Assembly: GCA_947503285.1 (NCBI GenBank)
Contig: CANNDD010000007.1
Coordinates: 124,001-188,000 of the forward strand
DNA from: an uncultured Croceitalea sp.
GTDB taxonomy: Bacteria; Bacteroidota; Bacteroidia; Flavobacteriales; Flavobacteriaceae
Reading direction: 5' to 3'
Length of the DNA stretch: 64,000 bases
The notes under the pieces are model-generated. The model did no database searches and was not told the DNA's origin. It saw only the letters and a list, made by a program, of their open reading frames with translations. The translations under genes and the position numbers were made by a program. Of the stretch, positions 17,342 through 25,034 are shown piece after piece. The first letter of the stretch is position 1, and each line of letters starts with the position of its first letter.

Positions 17342-18529
17342 ATGAGCAACCAACTATCGGATAGGATTAACAGTGTTACCCCTTCCGCAACCCTTGAAAT
17401 GGCCGCTAAGGCACGGGAATTAAGAGCTTCAGGCCAAGATATCATTGGATTAAGCCTAGGTGAACCAGATTTTAAAGTACCGGATTATATTCGCGAAGCC
17501 GCCATACAGGCAGTAAATGATGGGTATAATTCATACACCCCGGTTGATGGGTATGGTGAGCTTAAAGAAGCCGTAATAACAAAATTCAAAAGGGATAACG
17601 GTTTAGACTATGAAGCCTCTCAAATTGTGGTTTCAACAGGAGCAAAACAAGCACTCTACAATGTCGCCCAAGTTTGTTTGAATAAAGGTGACGAGGTAAT
17701 TCTACCCTGTCCGTATTGGGTGAGCTACAGCGATATCGTAAAACTGGCGGACGGTGTTCCGGTAGAGGTACCGACTTCCATTGAAACCGATTTCAAAATG
17801 ACCGCCGAACAATTGGAAACGGCGATTACCCCAAAGACCAAAATGCTTTGGTACAGTTCGCCATGTAATCCCAGTGGTTCCATTTATAGTGAGAAAGAGT
17901 TGCGGGCATTGGCAGATGTTTTACAAAAACATCCGCAGATTATCGTAGTCAGTGATGAAATCTATGAACATATCAATTATGGCGTAACGTCCCATGCCTC
18001 AATGGCGGCATTTGATGATATGTACGATAGAACGGTTACTGTTAATGGTGTTGCAAAAGCCTTCGCCATGACAGGATGGCGAATTGGCTTCATCGGAGGG
18101 CCAACTTACATTGCCAGGGCTTGCAACAAACTGCAGGGGCAAGTGACCAGTGGTGCCAATTGTATTGCACAACGCGCCGTCATAACCGCTTTGTTAGAGT
18201 CGCCCGATCGTGTTCGATATATGGTCGATGAGTTCAAAGAGCGGAGAAAATTGATTTTGGGTCTACTGAACGAAATCGATGGTTTTCAATGTAATGAGCC
18301 CGAGGGTGCTTTTTACGTGTTTCCAGATGTGTCCGCTTATTTTGGGAAGACATTAAACGGTGCCAAAATCAACAATGCCTCAGATTTTGCGATGTATATT
18401 CTTGAGCATGCGAATGTAGCTACGGTAACTGGTGACGCTTTTGGCAATCCGAAATGTATTCGAATTTCTTATGCCGCTTCACAAGAAGAGATTACAGAAG
18501 CCGTTTCGAGAATAAAATCGGTACTCTAG
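17342..18529 (+). CDS. Class I pyridoxal-phosphate aminotransferase, aspartate aminotransferase type
   Basis: Transfers the amino group of aspartate (or a related amino acid) to 2-oxoglutarate. Start moved to the ATG at 17342 (395 residues) from a TTG two codons upstream. Landmarks: LSLGEPDFKVPD, STGAKQALYN, CPYWVSY (aromatic stacking on PLP), SSPCNPSGS, SDEIYEHINY and the PLP-lysine Lys239 in GVAKAFAMTGWRIGF, then PKCIRISYAAS with the substrate-binding Arg. This is the subgroup I-gamma type common in Bacteroidota; exact substrate unproven. Co-directional with the desaturase (15-base gap). Confidence 0.9.
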   Translation: MSNQLSDRINSVTPSATLEMAAKARELRASGQDIIGLSLGEPDFKVPDYIREAAIQAVNDGYNSYTPVDGYGELKEAVITKFKRDNGLDYEASQIVVSTGAKQALYNVAQVCLNKGDEVILPCPYWVSYSDIVKLADGVPVEVPTSIETDFKMTAEQLETAITPKTKMLWYSSPCNPSGSIYSEKELRALADVLQKHPQIIVVSDEIYEHINYGVTSHASMAAFDDMYDRTVTVNGVAKAFAMTGWRIGFIGGPTYIARACNKLQGQVTSGANCIAQRAVITALLESPDRVRYMVDEFKERRKLILGLLNEIDGFQCNEPEGAFYVFPDVSAYFGKTLNGAKINNASDFAMYILEHANVATVTGDAFGNPKCIRISYAASQEEITEAVSRIKSVL

Positions 18530-18579
18530 CAGAAGTGACCTACGTTTAAAACCAAGTGGAATTCAAGACGGCTTTATTG

Positions 18580-19734
18580 CTATTTGGCCGATTGTATAAT
18601 CATTTCAGCTATTTCACCGTGTACCCAGGTTAAACTATTTCTATCCAACAGTTGAAAGTTTCCCCCATCGTCCCAAACTATTGTCAGCAAGCCCCTTGAA
18701 GTGGCCTCTTTCACATAGAACCCTGCATAGTCCAATCTATCGTCCATAGCGTTATCAACAATACTGCCCCACTCGCCCAAAATCACGGCACGTTGTTCTT
18801 GTACCATCCATTTATCCCTTATTCTGTCAAATTCTTGCCGTAACTGGGTTTTATCGCTATCAGAACCCCATCGATCTTGGGCCAAGCCTGCAAAAGACCA
18901 TGGAAAATAACTATGAAGCGAAATGATAATATTGGCATCATCATTGGGGATAACCAAATCATCCATGGCAATCGGTAAGGTACTAGCGGCGTACGTGGGA
19001 ATCATCAAATGTCTTTTTTCATTATTGCCGCCCGTTGACCTTATAGCATCGACACCTGTCTTGTTCAGGGCATTCAAAACTTGTCTGCCTTCTTGGGTGC
19101 CACCAGACCATTCGTTGTCAGAACCAATGAGACGTGGTTCATTCAATATTTCGAATACTAAGGAATCGCCATACGATTTGAACTTTTCCGCGACTTGTGT
19201 CCATAAACTCCGCAACCGCTCTTTAGCCATTTCCTCATTGTCAAAGGTTGGTTTGGCCCATTCTTCATCGTGATGTACGTTGATAATAACATGCATCTTG
19301 TTTTTCAAACCATAGTTCACGACCTGTTGTACCCTGTTCAAATACGCTTCTTCAATAGTATATGGTGCTACATCTTCTTGGTTAAATCGCCACGTTATAG
19401 GCACACGCAAGGTTTTAAAGCCAATCTCATGAACCGTTTTTATAATGTTTCCATTTGGTAACGGATTACCCCAATCGGTCTTATCTTTTGAAATTACATC
19501 AAAGCTATTTCCCAAATTCCAGCCTATCCCCATTTCGGCTACCAATTCAGAAGAGCTGATATCACGTATCGTACCTGAAAATATTTCAGCGATTGGCTCG
19601 ATATCCGGATTTTCTTTTTCTTCATCATTCGAAACAATTGCAATTTCGGTAGTACTAGATCCACATGACAACAAGCCAACTTGAAACAGTAACATACCCA
19701 CGATAGTTATTATGCTTAAATACTTTTTCCCCAT
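18580..19734 (-). CDS. Glycoside hydrolase family 5 lipoprotein (cellulase/endo-beta-glucanase-like)
   Basis: A 384-residue lipoprotein: signal peptide ending VGLLSCGSS with Cys24 as the lipid anchor, then a TIM-barrel GH5 domain. Substrate-site and catalytic motifs are MGIGWNLGNSFD (residues 68-79), the RVPITW strand, VHHDEEWA, the acid/base Glu199 in ILNEPRL, HSYFPW and the nucleophile Glu321 in VILGEWGS. It would hydrolyse a beta-1,4-glucan or related polysaccharide at the cell surface. No SusC/SusD pair or other CAZyme adjoins it, so it is not part of a classical polysaccharide locus. Convergent with aspC, 62 bases downstream of trkH. Confidence 0.88.
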   Translation of the reverse strand: MGKKYLSIITIVGMLLFQVGLLSCGSSTTEIAIVSNDEEKENPDIEPIAEIFSGTIRDISSSELVAEMGIGWNLGNSFDVISKDKTDWGNPLPNGNIIKTVHEIGFKTLRVPITWRFNQEDVAPYTIEEAYLNRVQQVVNYGLKNKMHVIINVHHDEEWAKPTFDNEEMAKERLRSLWTQVAEKFKSYGDSLVFEILNEPRLIGSDNEWSGGTQEGRQVLNALNKTGVDAIRSTGGNNEKRHLMIPTYAASTLPIAMDDLVIPNDDANIIISLHSYFPWSFAGLAQDRWGSDSDKTQLRQEFDRIRDKWMVQEQRAVILGEWGSIVDNAMDDRLDYAGFYVKEATSRGLLTIVWDDGGNFQLLDRNSLTWVHGEIAEMIIQSAK

Positions 19735-19796
19735 ATTCCTTATATTAATTTCGCTGCCAATACGAACTACAGCTTAGATTGATTTCTTGGTACTCC

Positions 19797-21287
19797 CTAA
19801 ATCCGTTTCCAGAAATAAGGGGTCATGATAATGAGTACGGTAAAAAGTTCCAATCTTCCCAAAAGCATTAAAAAGCCGCACCACCATTTACCAAATGCGG
19901 GTAATTCACTAAAATTCACTACCGGATTTAAATCACCCAAAGCCGGCCCTACATTACCTAATGACGATGCCGCGCCCCCAATTGCAGATTCGAAATCAAG
20001 GCCCAAATACCCTAAAACCAATGCCCCTATTATGAACAAAAGCATGTATAAGACAAAAAAAGCGATGATGTTATAAACAATATGTTCGGTCACGGTCTTT
20101 TGGTTGTAGCGTACCGGAATTATCGCATTGGTATGCAGGGTTCTTTTGAACTCCAACAACCCATTTTTTATAATCAACAAATGGCGCATTACTTTTATAC
20201 CTCCTGATGTGGAACCTGCACATCCCCCTAAAAACATCAAACCAAAAAAGAAAACAGTCAAAAAAGGGGTCCAATTGGTAAAATCGGCCGTAACAAAACC
20301 GGTAGTCGTGATGATTGCCAATACTTGAAATAGGCCATGCCTAAAGGCACTTTCAGCCTTTCCCAATACTTGTGGATAATAGTCAGAGACCGGAACGTCG
20401 GCTTGAAACCAAACAATCAGGGCCGCAATAATCGTAAAGCCGACTATAAAGAAAGAATAGACCCTAAATTCCTCATCCTTCAGAACACGCTGTATTTTAC
20501 CGGTAAAGGCAAAATAACTCATTACAAAGTTGGTCCCTGCCAAAAACATAAAAACAATGATAATGTACTGAATGAGCGGTTCATTGTTCCAAAAAGCGAC
20601 ACTCGAATTTTTTGTTGAGAATCCACCAGTGGATAAGGTTGCCAAGGCATGATTTGCTGCATCAAAAAATGACATTCCAGCCAATTTCAGCAATACCGTT
20701 TCTGCCACGGTATAGCCCACATAAATCAGCCAAAGCCTTTTAGCCGTGTCGGTAATTCTTGGATGTAGTTTATCACCGCCTGGGCCGGGGGCTTCTGCTG
20801 CGAACAGTTGCATTCCCCCGATTCCCAACAAGGGAAGGATTGCGATTGCCAAAACAATGATTCCCATGCCACCAATCCAATGGGTAAGGCTACGCCAAAA
20901 CAAAATACCTTGAGGTAATGATTCTATATCGTTTAAAATAGATGCACCTGTCGTAGTGTAACCCGATATCGTTTCAAAGAACGCATCCGTGACCGAAGGT
21001 ATTGCCCCCGAAAAAATATAGGGTAAGACCCCTGACAGCGACATGATCAACCAACCAAAAGTGACTATGAGGTATCCCTCTTTTCGATTCACCTCTTTGC
21101 GATGACCCCTGGTATAAAACATTGCCATGACCCCGACGAGCAGGGTCACGATGGCGGCCATACTGATATCCATTGTAGCGCCATCCTTATAAAACCCGCT
21201 TACAAATGCCGATAGAAGCATAAAAGCACCATTACAGAGCATTAAAAGCCCCATAATATGTATGATGATCCTGAAATTAAACCGCAT
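19797..21287 (-). CDS. trkH: Trk-type potassium uptake membrane protein
   Basis: The K+-conducting subunit: 496 residues, about ten hydrophobic helices and four pore loops. Selectivity-filter-like repeats are visible at SGYTTTGASIL, ATLSTGGFSTK, TTTGFVTADF and SLGNVGPALG. Its start codon overlaps the trkA stop by one base (TAATG), so translation is probably coupled and the regulator is made first. Length is typical for the TrkH family. Confidence 0.95.
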   Translation of the reverse strand: MRFNFRIIIHIMGLLMLCNGAFMLLSAFVSGFYKDGATMDISMAAIVTLLVGVMAMFYTRGHRKEVNRKEGYLIVTFGWLIMSLSGVLPYIFSGAIPSVTDAFFETISGYTTTGASILNDIESLPQGILFWRSLTHWIGGMGIIVLAIAILPLLGIGGMQLFAAEAPGPGGDKLHPRITDTAKRLWLIYVGYTVAETVLLKLAGMSFFDAANHALATLSTGGFSTKNSSVAFWNNEPLIQYIIIVFMFLAGTNFVMSYFAFTGKIQRVLKDEEFRVYSFFIVGFTIIAALIVWFQADVPVSDYYPQVLGKAESAFRHGLFQVLAIITTTGFVTADFTNWTPFLTVFFFGLMFLGGCAGSTSGGIKVMRHLLIIKNGLLEFKRTLHTNAIIPVRYNQKTVTEHIVYNIIAFFVLYMLLFIIGALVLGYLGLDFESAIGGAASSLGNVGPALGDLNPVVNFSELPAFGKWWCGFLMLLGRLELFTVLIIMTPYFWKRI

Positions 21288-22636
21288 TATAAGAAGAGCT
21301 TTTCTATTCTTGGTATTGCTTTAGGCAGACAACATACCACTACTTTATCACCTTGGGTTATCCTAAAATCACCTAAGGCTATTATGCCCTCACCATCTCT
21401 GATCACGCCACCAATAATCGCCTCTCTTGGAAAATCGAGTTCTTTAATCAATTCGCCGTTTACCGCAGAGCTGGCTTTTACCTCAAACTCCAATATCTCG
21501 GCATTTAAATTGTTCAATCGCGTCAATGCCAAAACCTCACCCCTTCTGATGTACCTAAAAATATTATTTGCGGCCAACAGTTTTTTGTTGATAAGGGTAT
21601 CTATACCAATGGATTGTGAAAGTTCGAAATAATCCATATTCTCAACGAGCGCAATGGTTTTCTTTATCTTCTTTGATTTTGCCACCAGACATGACATGAT
21701 ATTCGTTTCTGAATTCCCGGTAACGGCGATAAAAGCATCCATAGACTCAAGACTCTCTTCATCAAGTAACTCAACGTTACGGCCATCTCCATTGATCACC
21801 AAGGCATTGGGAAGGTTATCGGCAATATCAAATGATTTCTCTTTGCTCTTTTCTATCAATTTGACATTAAATCGATTTGCGCATAGGTCGCGTGCCGTTT
21901 TAAAACCGACCTTACTGCCCCCCAATATCATCACATTCTTTATTTGCTTTTTCTGAACACCAGTAAGTTTATGAAGTTCATCAACACCACCTGCCGATGT
22001 AATAAAATAGACTTGGTCGCCTTCTTTAAAAACGGTATCTCCACGAGGTATCAAGGTATATTGGGTACCCATTCGCTGCAATGCAATGGGCATAAAATGC
22101 AATTCTGGAAAGATGTTTGCGGCTTCTTTCACCATTTTACCCACAAAAGGTGCTGACTTTGGCAAGAACATGCCAACCATGGTCAACAGTCCACCCTCAA
22201 ACTCATAGGTGTCGTTAAATGCGGATTGGTGCAATAGCAATTGAATTTCCGTTGCGGCCAATTCTTCTGGTGAGATCAATTCATCGATACCGAGCTGTTC
22301 GAACTTAATCAATTCTTTATTATCGATAAACTCGGTATTTGAAATTCTAGCAATGGTTTTTTTACTCCCCAATTGTTTCGCCAACAAGCACAAGGTCAAG
22401 TTAGTGGTTTCTGATGCCGTAACACCGATGACCAGATCTGAACTTTCGACATTGGCATCCTGAAGGACCTCCACACTTGTGGCATCACCCTTCAAAACCC
22501 TTATATCTAAATGATTGTCAGCATATGAAAGACTTTCTTTGTCGGTGTCGATCAGTGTTATCTCTTGGGCTTCATACGATAATAATTTAGCTAAATGAAA
22601 ACCTACCTCACCCGCTCCTGCAATGATTATTTTCAT
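21287..22636 (-). CDS. trkA: Trk potassium uptake regulator, NAD-binding
   Basis: A 449-residue peripheral membrane protein that gates TrkH. It contains two RCK units: the first nucleotide loop is GAGEVGFHLA (residues 6-15), followed by an NDTYEFEGGLLTMVG TrkA-C domain, then the second loop ILGGSKVGFKTA and a second TrkA-C domain ending CLPKAIPRIEKLFL. Both glycine motifs and the acidic residues after them (LIDTDKESL, LIEKSKEK) are kept. First gene of the trkAH pair; divergent from ubiE across 177 bases. Confidence 0.96.
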   Translation of the reverse strand: MKIIIAGAGEVGFHLAKLLSYEAQEITLIDTDKESLSYADNHLDIRVLKGDATSVEVLQDANVESSDLVIGVTASETTNLTLCLLAKQLGSKKTIARISNTEFIDNKELIKFEQLGIDELISPEELAATEIQLLLHQSAFNDTYEFEGGLLTMVGMFLPKSAPFVGKMVKEAANIFPELHFMPIALQRMGTQYTLIPRGDTVFKEGDQVYFITSAGGVDELHKLTGVQKKQIKNVMILGGSKVGFKTARDLCANRFNVKLIEKSKEKSFDIADNLPNALVINGDGRNVELLDEESLESMDAFIAVTGNSETNIMSCLVAKSKKIKKTIALVENMDYFELSQSIGIDTLINKKLLAANNIFRYIRRGEVLALTRLNNLNAEILEFEVKASSAVNGELIKELDFPREAIIGGVIRDGEGIIALGDFRITQGDKVVVCCLPKAIPRIEKLFL

Positions 22637-22789
22637 TACCTAAAATATAATTTTAAACTAAAATTGTCTTCGGAAAGAATCTTTGGGCTTGTTTGCGCTT
22701 GGCCATATCCCATACTGCTACTTGTATTTATCGCGTAAAATTACATATTATTTTATTCTTAATGCCCAATGCCCTTTTTTGGCTTATCG

Positions 22790-22797
22790 TATCTTTG
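22790..22797 (+). promoter_or_regulatory. -7 promoter element of ubiE-porT
   Basis: TATCTTTG matches TAnnTTTG and ends 16 bases before the ubiE ATG. A T-rich TTTTTTGG lies too close (about 9 bases) to be a normal -33 element. Confidence 0.5.
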
Positions 22798-22813
22798 CGA
22801 AAAAATTGTTTGA

Positions 22814-23542
22814 ATGTCTAAAAACGTAAGGCCCTACAAAGATTCCAAGCTTGGTAAAAAAGCACAGGTAACCAAAATGTTCGATACCATTTCAGGAAGT
22901 TATGACAAGCTCAACAGGGTCATCTCATTAGGCATTGATATTAAATGGCGTAATCGCGTGGTAAGGCTAATAGGTGCCTCAAAACCAGAATCCATCTTAG
23001 ATATTGCAACGGGAACTGGAGATCTGGCAATAGCAATGGCAAATACCGGGGCCAAAAAAATCATAGGTCTTGATATCTCTACCGGAATGTTGGAGGTCGG
23101 CAAAAACAAGATCGTTCAAAAAAACCTTGACGATACGATTACCATGATTGTGGGTGATAGCGAGAACCTCCCTTTTGAAGATGATTCGTTTGATGCGATT
23201 ACAGTTGCTTTTGGCGTTCGAAATTTTGAAAACCTCGAAAAAGGGCTATCAGAAATTTATCGTGTTTTAAAACCTAAGGGTACTTTTGCTGTTCTAGAAA
23301 CTTCGATACCTACCAAAACTCCTTTTAAACAGGGGTATCGGCTCTACTCTAGATTCGTGCTACCGGTAATAGGAAAATTGTTTTCCAAAGACCGATCTGC
23401 ATATAGGTATCTATCAGAATCGGCCTCCGTATTCCCCTATGGTGAACAGTTCAACAATATTTTGGCAAAAATCGGGTTTATAGCTTTAGAACATAGGCCC
23501 CAAACATTAGGGGTAGCGACAATATATGTAGCTTCAAAATAA
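22814..23542 (+). CDS. ubiE: Demethylmenaquinone methyltransferase
   Basis: Last step of menaquinone synthesis: SAM-dependent C-methylation of demethylmenaquinone (menG/ubiE). The 242-residue protein shows MFDTISGSYDKLNRVISLGID near the start, the SAM loop LDIATGTGDLAIAMA, DISTGMLEVGKNK, VGDSENLPFEDDSFDAI, AFGVRNFENLEKGL, and the C-terminal ALEHRPQTLGVATIYVASK, all diagnostic. Menaquinone fits the Nqr and membrane redox systems nearby. porT follows after 4 bases, a linkage typical of Flavobacteriia. Confidence 0.96.
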   Translation: MSKNVRPYKDSKLGKKAQVTKMFDTISGSYDKLNRVISLGIDIKWRNRVVRLIGASKPESILDIATGTGDLAIAMANTGAKKIIGLDISTGMLEVGKNKIVQKNLDDTITMIVGDSENLPFEDDSFDAITVAFGVRNFENLEKGLSEIYRVLKPKGTFAVLETSIPTKTPFKQGYRLYSRFVLPVIGKLFSKDRSAYRYLSESASVFPYGEQFNNILAKIGFIALEHRPQTLGVATIYVASK

Positions 23543-23546
23543 TTAA

Positions 23547-24245
23547 ATGAAAAATGCCCTGTTTCTGATTGCCCTGGTTGTTTTGACCAGCAGTACTGCG
23601 TCGGCCCAGTTTAGAAAAGACCCCATTATCAATATTCAGAATGAGGATAAAAAGCTGATAAACTTCGGTTATTACCTCGGCTTTAATCAATATGACTTTC
23701 AATTTGAGTATCGGGAAGATGTCGGCGAAGATATTTTGGTCGATAAAAGTTTGGGATTCAATGTCGGGGTCTTAGGCGAGTTGCGATTCAATGAATTTTT
23801 AGACCTAAGATTTGAACCTGGACTTTTATACACCTCTAGGTTATTAGGGTTTCCTGGGTTTGACAATGAAGTTGATGCCCTAAGGGAGGTTAGATCAACC
23901 TATATTCGATTTCCTTTGCTTTTAAAGGTCAGTACCAGACGTTTCAATAATATGAAACCCTTTATTATCGGTGGGGGCTATACGTCAATAAACCTCGGTG
24001 CAAACGAAGATAGTTTAGCAGACAATTTTAGTGGCGAGTTTAGAATGACGTCAAATGTATACGGCTACGAACTTGGTTTTGGTATTGACTTCTACACCGA
24101 ATTTTTCAAATTTACCCCATCTATACGCGGTGTGTTCGCACTAACCGATGAATTGGTAAGGGATGAAGATCCCAATAGCCCATGGACTGGAAATATAGCA
24201 GCGATGCGGACCAGGGGCATTTTTATAAATTTCACGTTTGAGTAA
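23547..24245 (+). CDS. porT: Outer-membrane beta-barrel protein of the type IX secretion system
   Basis: PorT (SprT in gliding Flavobacteria) is an outer-membrane barrel needed for type IX secretion. The 232-residue protein has a signal peptide cut near STASAQ, then FRKDPIINIQNEDKKLINFGYYLGFNQYDF, which is the family's N-terminal signature, eight predicted strands (LRFEPGLLYT, STYIRFPLLLKVS, FIIGGGYTSINLG, YGYELGFGIDFYTEFFKFTPSIRG) and a terminal aromatic strand ending INFTFE. The gene is 4 bases after ubiE, the usual context in this group, which adds weight. Confidence 0.85.
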   Translation: MKNALFLIALVVLTSSTASAQFRKDPIINIQNEDKKLINFGYYLGFNQYDFQFEYREDVGEDILVDKSLGFNVGVLGELRFNEFLDLRFEPGLLYTSRLLGFPGFDNEVDALREVRSTYIRFPLLLKVSTRRFNNMKPFIIGGGYTSINLGANEDSLADNFSGEFRMTSNVYGYELGFGIDFYTEFFKFTPSIRGVFALTDELVRDEDPNSPWTGNIAAMRTRGIFINFTFE

Positions 24246-24271
24246 GAACCACCTTTAAGATTCCCTTCATC

Positions 24272-24994
24272 TCACCCTTTTCTAATCTCATTTAAAAGAA
24301 TCGCTGTTGCCGTTGCAATATTCAAGCTTTCGGCTGATGGATCACCGAATTGGGGAATGCCGATTTTTTTTTGGATATTCTGCGCAACGGCATCTGAAAT
24401 TCCATTGGCCTCATTACCCATAAGCAATATACCCGCCTCAGGTAATTTTTCATGATGGACATTAGCCCCATCCATGAAAGCCCCGAAAACAGGCAGTTCT
24501 GTCCCTTCAATCAGTGTACCCAAATCTTCATACACTATATTTACCCGAGCTATGGAACCCATTGTTGCCTGCAAGACTTTCGGATTATAGCAATCGACCG
24601 TCCCTTTTGAACATATCAGATGTTCGATACCAAACCAATCACATAATCTTATCACCGTCCCCAAATTTCCGGGATCCCTCACCTCATCTAGCGCAACAAT
24701 CCAATCTTGGGCAAGCACTTTCTTTGGTTTGGGCATTTTAAATACCCCAAGCACACCGCTGGGGCTGCGAAGGGCACTTATCTTTTTGAGATCTTTTTCT
24801 GAAATAATCGTTGTCGCCAAACTTGAAAATTGTGCGGCACTATCCCCAACCACATATAAGCCATCAACTTCAAAGTCTGATTTCAACAACTCATTGACGG
24901 TCTTTATTCCCTCCACAAAAAAAAGCTGATACTGATTTCGGTATTTTTTTTGATGTAGGTTTTTTATCAGTTTTAGTTGGTTTTTGCTAACCAT
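24272..24994 (-). CDS. SpoU/TrmH-family RNA 2'-O-methyltransferase
   Basis: A 240-residue SPOUT-fold enzyme that methylates a ribose 2'-OH in rRNA or tRNA with SAM. N-terminal L30e-like substrate domain (about 1-95: KNQLKLIKNLHQKKYR, FFVEGIKTVNELL), then the knot domain with motif 1 LDEVRDPGNLGTVIRLCDWFG, motif 2 LLMGNEANGIS and motif 3 IPQFGDPSAESLNIATATAIL. These fit RlmB/TrmH-like proteins; the exact target nucleotide is not readable. The gene diverges from tamL; the tamL promoter lies across its first codons. Confidence 0.9.
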   Translation of the reverse strand: MVSKNQLKLIKNLHQKKYRNQYQLFFVEGIKTVNELLKSDFEVDGLYVVGDSAAQFSSLATTIISEKDLKKISALRSPSGVLGVFKMPKPKKVLAQDWIVALDEVRDPGNLGTVIRLCDWFGIEHLICSKGTVDCYNPKVLQATMGSIARVNIVYEDLGTLIEGTELPVFGAFMDGANVHHEKLPEAGILLMGNEANGISDAVAQNIQKKIGIPQFGDPSAESLNIATATAILLNEIRKG

Positions 24995-25013
24995 ACGAAA
25001 TCATGTAATTTTG
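24983..25013 (+). promoter_or_regulatory. Promoter of tamL, overlapping the start of the divergent methyltransferase gene
   Basis: -33 TTTG at 24983-24986 and -7 TAATTTTG at 25006-25013 are separated by 19 bases, both exact matches to the Bacteroidota consensus. Transcription from about 25018 excludes the upstream TTG starts and leaves a GTG at 25035 as the first usable start codon. Confidence 0.7.
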
Positions 25014-25034
25014 AACTTTATAAAGCAACGCTTA